Positions 57,586 to 64,000 of a DNA stretch of 64,000 bases are shown one piece after another (position 1 is the stretch's first letter; each line of letters opens with the position of its first letter). A program made the translations under genes and the position numbers. The stretch comes from Rhizobium album (GTDB lineage Bacteria; Pseudomonadota; Alphaproteobacteria; Rhizobiales; Rhizobiaceae): assembly GCF_003122325.1 (NCBI RefSeq), contig NZ_QFBC01000006.1, positions 62,001-126,000 of the forward strand, given 5' to 3'. The notes under the pieces were generated by a model. The model was not told the origin of the DNA. It made no database searches and saw nothing but the letters and a program-made list of their open reading frames with translations.

Positions 57586-59430
57586 GTGACCGACGACACC
57601 CAGCAGTCCAGAGACAACGGCGCCTTCGCGGGCTTCGATCCGGAAACCGTAAAACCCTACGTCGTCAAGGATCCCGAGGCGATGGCGCTGAATTTCGCCC
57701 GGACGCTGGAAAACCTCGGCAAGGCGGCCTCGGCCTGGCTCGAGCCGCGCGAACGCGGCGAGATCCAGGACCCGGCAACAGATCCGATGGCCGACATGGT
57801 CAAGACCATGTCGAAGGTGACGGAATACTGGCTTTCCGACCCGCGCCGGACATTCGAGGCACAGACCCAGCTTCTCTCCAGCTATTTCGGCATCTGGTCG
57901 CGCACGCTGAGCAAGATGAACGGCGAGGCCGTGCCGCCGGAGGATGAGGCGATCAAGAAGGAAAAGCGTTTCGCCGACCAGGACTGGCAGCGCAATCCCT
58001 TCTTCGATTTCCTGCGGCAAGCCTATTTCGTCACCGCCGGCTGGGCCGAAAAGATGGTGGCGGAGGCCGAAGGCCTCGATCCGCATACGCGCCACAAAGC
58101 GGCCTTCTATACCAAACAGATCACGGCCGCCCTGTCGCCGGCCAATTTCGTCGCCACCAATCCGGAACTCTACCGCGAGACGGTGGCGACCAGCGGCGCC
58201 AATCTCGTCAAGGGCATGGCGATGCTGGCCGAAGACATCAAGGCCGGTGGCGGCGACCTGAAAATGCGCCAGACCGACGCGACGAAATTTGCCGTCGGCA
58301 CCAACATGGCGCTGACGCCGGGCAAGGTGGTCGCCCAGGACGACGTCTGCCAGATCATCCAGTACGATGCCGCCACCGACACGGTGCTGAAACGGCCGTT
58401 GCTGATCTGCCCGCCGTGGATCAACAAGTTCTACATCCTCGACCTCAACCCGCAAAAATCCTTCATCAAGTGGTGCGTCGAACAGGGCCATACGGTGTTC
58501 GTGATTTCCTGGGTCAATCCCGACGAGCGCCACCGCGACAAGGACTGGTCGTCCTATGCCCGCGAAGGCATCGACTTCGCACTCGACACGATCGAGAAGG
58601 CGACCGGCGAGAAGGAAGTCAATGCCATCGGCTATTGCGTCGGCGGTACGCTGCTTGCGGCGACGCTGGCCCTGCACGCCAAGGAGAAGAACAAGCGCAT
58701 CAAGACGGCGACGCTGTTCACCACGCAGGTGGACTTCACCCATGCCGGCGACCTGAAAGTCTTCGTCGACGAGGAGCAACTGGCGGCGCTGGAAGAGCAG
58801 ATGCAGGCGACCGGCTATCTCAAGGGCTCGAAGATGGCCACCGCCTTCAACATGTTGCGCGCCTCGGAGCTGATCTGGCCCTACATGGTCAACAACTACC
58901 TCAAGGGCCAGGCGCCGATGCCCTTCGACCTGCTCTACTGGAATTCCGATTCCACCCGCATGGCGGCGGCGAACCATTCCTTCTACCTGCGCAACTGCTA
59001 CCTCACCAATGCGCTCGCCAAGGGCGAGATGGTGCTGGACGACCAGGCCCTGTCCTTGAAGGACGTCAAGATCCCGATCTACAACCTCGCCACCCGCGAG
59101 GACCACATCGCCCCGCCGAAATCGGTGTTTCTGGGCAGCCAGCTGTTCGGCGGGCCGGTGGACTTCGTCCTTTCCGGCTCCGGCCATATCGCCGGCGTCG
59201 TCAATCCGCCCGACAAGCACAAATACCAGTTCTGGACCGGCGCTAAGCCGAAAGGCGAATACGAGGACTGGACGAAGGACGCACAGGAAACCGCCGGCTC
59301 CTGGTGGCCACACTGGCACGGCTGGATCGAGGCGCACAACGACAAGCGGGTGCCGGCCCGTAAACCGGGGGGCACGGCACTCAACGCCATCGAAAACGCC
59401 CCCGGCTCCTACGTGCTGGAACGGTCCTGA
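57586..59430 (+). CDS. phaC: Class I polyhydroxyalkanoate synthase
   Basis: 614 residues from a GTG at 57586 after CGGAGGG. It polymerises 3-hydroxybutyryl-CoA into storage granules. The lipase-like box is GYCVGG with nucleophile Cys351; the rest of the triad is Asp506 in REDHIAP and His534 in GSGHIAG. The N-terminal domain (about 1-230) is the PhaC_N type. Length and single-subunit form fit class I. phaA/phaB are not in the window; a phasin gene is at 37.4 kb. Confidence 0.96.
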   Translation: MTDDTQQSRDNGAFAGFDPETVKPYVVKDPEAMALNFARTLENLGKAASAWLEPRERGEIQDPATDPMADMVKTMSKVTEYWLSDPRRTFEAQTQLLSSYFGIWSRTLSKMNGEAVPPEDEAIKKEKRFADQDWQRNPFFDFLRQAYFVTAGWAEKMVAEAEGLDPHTRHKAAFYTKQITAALSPANFVATNPELYRETVATSGANLVKGMAMLAEDIKAGGGDLKMRQTDATKFAVGTNMALTPGKVVAQDDVCQIIQYDAATDTVLKRPLLICPPWINKFYILDLNPQKSFIKWCVEQGHTVFVISWVNPDERHRDKDWSSYAREGIDFALDTIEKATGEKEVNAIGYCVGGTLLAATLALHAKEKNKRIKTATLFTTQVDFTHAGDLKVFVDEEQLAALEEQMQATGYLKGSKMATAFNMLRASELIWPYMVNNYLKGQAPMPFDLLYWNSDSTRMAAANHSFYLRNCYLTNALAKGEMVLDDQALSLKDVKIPIYNLATREDHIAPPKSVFLGSQLFGGPVDFVLSGSGHIAGVVNPPDKHKYQFWTGAKPKGEYEDWTKDAQETAGSWWPHWHGWIEAHNDKRVPARKPGGTALNAIENAPGSYVLERS

Positions 59431-59444
59431 TTGCTCGCCGCCCC

Positions 59445-60164
59445 ATGATCTTCGATCCGCCCCTCGTTCCCGCCACGCTGGTGCAGCGCTACAAGCGTTT
59501 CCTTTTCGACGCGATCCTCGACAGCGGCGAAGCGATCACCGGCTCCTGCCCGAACACCGGCTCGATGCGCGGCCTGACGAGGCCCGGCTCCCGCATCTGG
59601 ATGTCGGAGCATGAGAGCAAGACGCGCAAATACCGCCACATGTTCGAGATGATCGAGGTGGGGGACTTGCCGGTCGGGATCAATACCGGACTGCCGAACC
59701 GGCTGGCGGAAGAAGCGATCCGCGCCGGCCTCGTCGGCGATCTCGGCAGCTACGACGAGATTGCGCGCGAAAAGAAATATGGCCGCGGCTCGCGCATCGA
59801 CATCCTCCTGTCTTCGCCAGGTCGCGCCGCCGCTTACGTCGAGGTGAAGAACGTCCATTTTTCCCGCGTGCCGAAACTTGCCGAATTCCCTGATACGGCC
59901 ACCAAACGTGGCACCAAGCATCTGGAGGAACTCGGCGACATGGTCGAGGCCGGCCATCGGGCGGTGATGCTCTACCTGGTGCAGCGGCAGGATTGCGAGA
60001 TGTTGCGCATCTGCGCCGATCTCGACCCGGTCTATGCGCTGGCCTTCCGCCGCGCCGTCCAGCGTGGCGTCGAGGCCTATGCGGTCAAATGCCGGGTGAC
60101 ACCCTTCGAAATTCGCCCTTGCGGATTGATCCCGATAGACGAACCCGGCATAGCTGCATTATGA
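59445..60164 (+). CDS. sfsA: SfsA family, DNA/RNA nuclease-like protein
   Basis: 239 residues. The family pattern is clear: LVPATLVQRYKRFLFD, the GSCPNTGSMRGL segment near 32-43 and the catalytic-like block DILLSSPGRAAAYVEVKNVHF near 117-137. SfsA was first linked to sugar fermentation in E. coli; it has a nuclease-like fold. It starts 15 bases after phaC and is followed closely by map and radC. Confidence 0.93.
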   Translation: MIFDPPLVPATLVQRYKRFLFDAILDSGEAITGSCPNTGSMRGLTRPGSRIWMSEHESKTRKYRHMFEMIEVGDLPVGINTGLPNRLAEEAIRAGLVGDLGSYDEIAREKKYGRGSRIDILLSSPGRAAAYVEVKNVHFSRVPKLAEFPDTATKRGTKHLEELGDMVEAGHRAVMLYLVQRQDCEMLRICADLDPVYALAFRRAVQRGVEAYAVKCRVTPFEIRPCGLIPIDEPGIAAL

Positions 60165-60194
60165 ACGACGGGTAACAGCATTTCCGAAAGCAGT

Positions 60195-61028
60195 ATGATG
60201 GTAACCTATATCGAGGCGCTCTCCGCGCCGATGAAGAACACCGGCGCGATCCGCCTCTACGGGCAGGACGGCTTCGACGGCATGCGCAAGGCGAGCCAGC
60301 TGACGGCGCGCTGCCTCGATGCGCTGGTGGACATCGTCAAGCCGGGCGTGACGACCGATGCGATCGACCGATTCGTGCTGCAATACGGCCTCGACCATGG
60401 CGCCCTGCCCGCGACGCTGAATTACCGCGGTTACACAAAATCCTCCTGCACCTCGATCAACCATGTGGTCTGTCACGGCATTCCCGACAACAAGCCGCTG
60501 AAGGAAGGCGACATCGTCAATATCGACGTCACCTTCGTGCTCGACGGCTGGCATGGTGATTCCAGTCGCATGTATCCGGTCGGCGAAATCAAGCGCTCGG
60601 CCGAGCGCCTGCTGGAAGTGACCTACGAATGCCTGATGCGCGGCATTGCCGCCGTCAGGCCCGGCGCCCGCACCGGTTCCATCGGCGAGGCGATCCAGGC
60701 CTATGCCGAGGCCGAGCGTTGTTCGGTTGTGCGCGACTTCTGCGGCCACGGTATCGGCCGGCTGTTTCACGATTCGCCGAACATCCTGCATTACGGCCGC
60801 GCCAACGAAGGCCCGGAACTGCGCGAAGGCATGATCTTCACCATCGAGCCGATGATCAATCTCGGCCGCCCGCACGTTAAGGTGCTTTCGGACGGCTGGA
60901 CGGCGGTTACCCGCGACCGGTCGCTCTCGGCGCAATACGAGCATGCCGTCGGTGTCACCGCGACGGGCTGCGAGATCTTCACCCTGTCGCCCGCCGGTCT
61001 CGACCGGCCCGGCCTGCCATCACGGTAA
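60195..61028 (+). CDS. map: Methionine aminopeptidase, type I
   Basis: 277 residues; a second ATG directly follows the first. All metal ligands are seen: Asp111, Asp122, His185 (GHGIG), Glu218 (IEPM) and Glu249 (YEH), with substrate His94 in VCHGIP. It removes initiator methionine from new proteins. It lies between sfsA and radC, five bases before radC, an arrangement I recall from other rhizobia. Confidence 0.96.
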   Translation: MMVTYIEALSAPMKNTGAIRLYGQDGFDGMRKASQLTARCLDALVDIVKPGVTTDAIDRFVLQYGLDHGALPATLNYRGYTKSSCTSINHVVCHGIPDNKPLKEGDIVNIDVTFVLDGWHGDSSRMYPVGEIKRSAERLLEVTYECLMRGIAAVRPGARTGSIGEAIQAYAEAERCSVVRDFCGHGIGRLFHDSPNILHYGRANEGPELREGMIFTIEPMINLGRPHVKVLSDGWTAVTRDRSLSAQYEHAVGVTATGCEIFTLSPAGLDRPGLPSR

Positions 61029-61033
61029 AACCC

Positions 61034-61876
61034 ATGACAAAGCTCCCGGCCGGTTCGACAGAAGACAATTCCGCTTTTGCCGCCGACCTTTTCAAGGGCG
61101 CAAACGACGATGACGTCGGCATGGACGAGCGTGCCTTTTTCGCCGAGCAGGCGGCAAAGCCGCCGATGCTGAACAAGGCGTCGAAACTGCCGGATACCGA
61201 CAAGGACGCGCACTACCACGGCCACCGGGAGAGGCTGCGCACGCGTTTCCGCGAACAGGGCGACACCGCGCTTGCCGATTACGAAATCCTCGAACTCCTG
61301 CTCTTCCGGCTGATCCCCCGGCGTGACACCAAACCGGTGGCAAAGGCGCTGCTCGACCGGTTCGGCACGCTTGCCGGTGTTTTCGGCGCACCGGCGGCCC
61401 TGCTCCAGGAAGTCAAGGGCGTCGGGGAAGCCGTGGCACTCGACCTGAAGCTCATCTCCGCCGTCGCCCATCGCTCTTTGAAGAGCGACCTGCGCGGCCG
61501 GCAGGTTCTGTCCTCCTGGTCGTCGGTCATCGATTATTGCCACGCGGCCATGGCGCACGAACCGCGTGAACAATTCCGCATTCTCTTCCTCGACAAGCGC
61601 AACACGCTGATCGCCGACGAGATCCAGGGCAAGGGCACCGTCGACCATACGCCGGTCTATCCGCGCGAAGTGGTGAAACGCGCCCTGGAACTGTCGGCTA
61701 CAGCCTTGATTTTAGTGCATAATCACCCTTCCGGGGACCCAACCCCGTCGCGTGCCGATATCGACATGACGCAGTTGATCATCTCGACGGCCAAGCCGCT
61801 CGGCATCACCGTGCACGACCACATCATCATCGGCAAGGACGGTCATGCCAGCCTCAAGGGGCTGAGACTGATCTGA
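61034..61876 (+). CDS. radC: RadC-family JAB-domain protein
   Basis: 280 residues. The metal-binding JAMM motif is [14 protein letters not shown] with His229, His231 and Asp242; a helix-hairpin-helix region (near 125-140, [14 protein letters not shown]) stands before it. The first 60 residues are acidic and variable. The name comes from an E. coli gene, but a repair role is not established. It may have its own translation signals, as the gap to map is only five bases. Confidence 0.92.
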   Translation: MTKLPAGSTEDNSAFAADLFKGANDDDVGMDERAFFAEQAAKPPMLNKASKLPDTDKDAHYHGHRERLRTRFREQGDTALADYEILELLLFRLIPRRDTKPVAKALLDRFGTLAGVFGAPAALLQEVKGVGEAVALDLKLISAVAHRSLKSDLRGRQVLSSWSSVIDYCHAAMAHEPREQFRILFLDKRNTLIADEIQGKGTVDHTPVYPREVVKRALELSATALILVHNHPSGDPTPSRADIDMTQLIISTAKPLGITVHDHIIIGKDGHASLKGLRLI

Positions 61877-62013
61877 TTGAAAACGGGTTAGCTGCCAATT
61901 TTCACCCGTAAACGCCGCAAACAGCCGCTAACGAAACGGTTATATTGATCTGTTAATCATGTTCGGCGCACGCTTGATGCAGTGCAATATGATTCTTTTC
62001 TCCGGGGCTTTTC

Positions 62014-63420
62014 ATGATTAAATACGATCTCATCGTCGTCGGCAGCGGACCGGCAGGGCGCCGGGCTGCGATCCAGGCGGCCAAACTGGGCAAGAAGGTG
62101 CTCGTGATTGAACAGGGCAAGCGGGTCGGCGGCGTTTCCGTCCACACCGGCACGATCCCGTCGAAGACGCTGCGCGAAACCGCCCTCAATCTTTCCGGCT
62201 GGCGTGAGCGCGGCTTTTACGGCCGCGCCTACCGCGTCAAGCAGGAAATCAGCGCCGAAGACCTGCGCCGCCGCCTGCTGATCACCCTGGACCATGAAGT
62301 CGAGGTGCTTGAACACCAGTTTGCCCGCAACCGGGTGCAAAGCATTCGCGGCAAGGCCAAGTTCGTTACGCCGGACACGCTGTCGATCGAGAAGGATGAC
62401 GGTGAAATCGTTCACGTTGTCGGCACCAGCATCCTGCTCGCCGTCGGCACGAAGCCGTTCCGGCCGGACTACATGCCGTTCGACGGCAAGACGGTGCTCG
62501 ACAGCGACGATTTGCTGGAAATCGAAGAACTGCCACGCTCGATGGTGGTCATCGGCGCCGGCGTCATCGGTATCGAATATGCGACGATTTTCAGCGCTCT
62601 CGACACGCAGGTGACGCTGATCGATCCGAAATCGACGATGCTCGACTTCATCGACAAGGAAATCGTCGAGGATTTCGCCTATCAGTTGCGCGATCGCAAC
62701 ATGAAGCTGCATCTCGGCCAGAAGGCCGACAAGGTCGAGAAGCTGCCCGATGGCAAGGTATCGGTGCTGCTCGACAGCGGCCGGAGAATCGTCAGCGACA
62801 TGCTACTTTTCGCCGCCGGACGCATGGGCGCAACCGATACGCTGAACCTCGCCGCCGCCGGCTTGGAAGCCGACAACCGCGGACGTCTTTCCGTCAATCC
62901 GGAAACTTTCCAGACCTCGGTGCCGCACATCTTCGCCGCCGGCGACGTCGTCGGTTTCCCGAGCCTCGCCTCGACGTCGATGGAACAGGGCCGTATTGCC
63001 GCCCGGGTCGCCGTCGGCGCCATCGCCAAGGAGCCGCAGAAATATTTCCCCTACGGCATCTATGCCGTGCCGGAAATCTCCACCTGCGGCCTGACCGAAG
63101 AAGAGGTGAAGCAGCGCGGCATCGGCTACGAATGCGGTGTCGCCCGCTTTCGCGAAACCTCGCGCGGCCATATCATGGGTCTCGATAGCGGTCTCCTGAA
63201 GCTGATCTTCTCGTTGAAGACGCGCCGTCTTCTGGGCGTGCACATCGTCGGCGAAGGCGCAACGGAACTGGTGCATATCGGCCAGGCCGTTCTGAACCTC
63301 AAGGGTACCGTCGAATATTTCGTCGAGAACACCTTCAACTATCCGACGCTGGCCGAAGCCTACAAGATCGCCGGCCTCGACGCCTGGAACCGCATGGGCG
63401 AGATCAAGCACGAGGAATGA
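62014..63420 (+). CDS. sthA: Soluble pyridine nucleotide transhydrogenase
   Basis: 468 residues, related to lipoyl dehydrogenases. FAD-binding GSGPAG is at 10-15 and the second dinucleotide motif GAGVIG near 184. The redox-active disulfide is absent: Ser42 and Thr47 stand where LpdA of this window has Cys42 and Cys47 (GGVSVHTGTIPSK). That is the mark of SthA, which moves electrons between NADPH and NAD without a disulfide. It balances NADPH in the cell. Confidence 0.93.
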   Translation: MIKYDLIVVGSGPAGRRAAIQAAKLGKKVLVIEQGKRVGGVSVHTGTIPSKTLRETALNLSGWRERGFYGRAYRVKQEISAEDLRRRLLITLDHEVEVLEHQFARNRVQSIRGKAKFVTPDTLSIEKDDGEIVHVVGTSILLAVGTKPFRPDYMPFDGKTVLDSDDLLEIEELPRSMVVIGAGVIGIEYATIFSALDTQVTLIDPKSTMLDFIDKEIVEDFAYQLRDRNMKLHLGQKADKVEKLPDGKVSVLLDSGRRIVSDMLLFAAGRMGATDTLNLAAAGLEADNRGRLSVNPETFQTSVPHIFAAGDVVGFPSLASTSMEQGRIAARVAVGAIAKEPQKYFPYGIYAVPEISTCGLTEEEVKQRGIGYECGVARFRETSRGHIMGLDSGLLKLIFSLKTRRLLGVHIVGEGATELVHIGQAVLNLKGTVEYFVENTFNYPTLAEAYKIAGLDAWNRMGEIKHEE

Positions 63421-63516
63421 CGGGCGACGCTCGTTCCCTCACCCGTCGCGCCATGCAAGTTTCTCCATGCCGGCCCTCCGGCATGGCCTCGCTCTCCCTG
63501 AGACCGTTTATAGTAA

Positions 63517-63566
63517 GGTTGACGAAGTAGTTTCATCGTTCATTTTTATTGAACGGTTTGTCAACC
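63517..63566. promoter_or_regulatory. Nested inverted repeats between sthA and the last gene
   Basis: Outer arms GGTTGAC (63517-63523) and GTCAACC (63560-63566) enclose inner arms CGTTCA (63537-63542) and TGAACG (63550-63555). The region is AT-richer than its surroundings and lies about 110 bases before the next gene. It may be an operator or a leader structure. Confidence 0.4.
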
Positions 63567-63673
63567 GCGCTTCTCACGCACTCGTTACGCCATGTTATCG
63601 GCGGTCGATTGTTTCGGTCATGGTCCTTCGCTAGCGTCCGGTTCAAAGCAACCCGGCCGAGCGATCGAGAACC

Positions 63674-64000
63674 ATGCTGCAACAGATATTTCTGACGACC
63701 ATCGTCCTTCCCCTCGTTCTTGGCGTGCTGCTTTCCATTGCCGGCAACGGACATTCTTTGGCTCGGCTCGCCTTTACTGCATTGGCTATCCCGGTGGCCG
63801 CAGCGCTCGTCAGCATGGCGATCGAAGGCGTGCCGCCGCTGCCGCCCGTCGCCGCCAAGCAGAAATTTCCGCTGCTCTTGATCGGCGCCGGCATCGTCTT
63901 CGCCCTCCTTCCCTTCGTGCTGAAGCAGGGTTTCGGCAGACTGGTGGCGATCATCCTTGCCGTCATCTCGCTTGCCATTCCGGCCTGGTGGCTCGGCCGC
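63674..64000 (+). CDS. Unknown integral membrane protein, 3' end off the window
   Basis: The frame from ATG 63674 is open for 109 codons to the window edge. It encodes hydrophobic segments at about 8-24, 32-50, 68-85 and 90-106, separated by short loops (EGVPPLPPVAAKQKFP after the second). I do not recognise the family. Codon use is like that of its neighbours. It starts about 250 bases after sthA. Confidence 0.7.
   Translation, partial: MLQQIFLTTIVLPLVLGVLLSIAGNGHSLARLAFTALAIPVAAALVSMAIEGVPPLPPVAAKQKFPLLLIGAGIVFALLPFVLKQGFGRLVAIILAVISLAIPAWWLGR

Noticed and set aside
62014-63420. Second dihydrolipoyl dehydrogenase
   Set aside because: The redox-active cysteines are replaced by Ser42 and Thr47, so the soluble transhydrogenase call fits better.

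Overview
The window is about 64 kb of chromosomal core DNA from an alphaproteobacterium of the order Hyphomicrobiales, almost certainly family Rhizobiaceae (Rhizobium/Agrobacterium/Ensifer relatives). The evidence is the gene order pdhA-pdhB-pdhC-lpdA with a lipoyl domain fused to the E1-beta subunit, the block rpsB-tsf-pyrH-frr-uppS-cdsA-rseP-bamA-lpxD-fabZ-lpxA-lpxI-lpxB, the aapJQMP amino-acid transporter, the EipB-type envelope protein, and LexA boxes of the alphaproteobacterial GAAC-N7-GAAC type. The genus cannot be fixed from the sequence alone. Coding density is high and GC-rich. There is no phage, insertion sequence, integron or CRISPR array.

Layout. 1-7.3 kb (minus strand): end of a GlsB-type membrane protein, then lpdA, a GNAT acetyltransferase, an SGNH esterase, pdhC, pdhB, pdhA and the division protein FtsB/DivIC; read in their own direction they run ftsB, pdhA, pdhB, pdhC, esterase, GNAT, lpdA. 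7.4-10.7 kb: enolase, kdsA and a VOC-domain protein. 10.8-15.7 kb: lexA with two SOS boxes, convergent comEC, then gltA with a clear terminator. 15.7-30 kb (minus strand): the envelope and translation block from rpsB to lpxB, preceded by eipB. 30.2-33 kb (plus strand): a tightly coupled ridA / phosphodiesterase / FemAB-like / HIT cluster. 33-37.2 kb: azlD, azlC, clpA, clpS. 37.4-40.5 kb: phasin, DUF3126 protein, cysE and an alpha/beta hydrolase. 40.6-43.2 kb: zinc-finger protein, FAD monooxygenase and metC. 43.6-47.9 kb: aapJQMP. 48-52.3 kb: tRNA-Pro, NDUFS4-like protein, tRNA-Arg, DUF192 protein, double cold-shock protein, gloA, M15-type lipoprotein, tRNA-Glu. 52.3-57.4 kb: recJ, hom, an AlaC-like aminotransferase and a small lipoprotein. 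57.6-64 kb: phaC, sfsA, map, radC, sthA and the start of an unknown membrane protein.

How they work together. Central carbon flow is well represented (enolase, pyruvate dehydrogenase, citrate synthase, SthA), with carbon storage (PhaC and a phasin) alongside. Outer-membrane construction is the largest theme (KdsA, LpxA/B/D/I, FabZ, BamA, RseP, CdsA, UppS, EipB). Amino-acid uptake, export and synthesis (AapJQMP, AzlCD, CysE, MetC, Hom) and protein quality control (ClpS/ClpA, Map) fill most of the rest.

I found no convincing new multi-gene system. The most interesting material is small and non-coding: paired TGC-N3-GCA palindromes on the phasin promoter, a possible small RNA ending in an anti-Shine-Dalgarno hairpin beside it, a palindromic repeat that supplies the 3' end of lpxI, and a UUCG hairpin between aapJ and aapQ.
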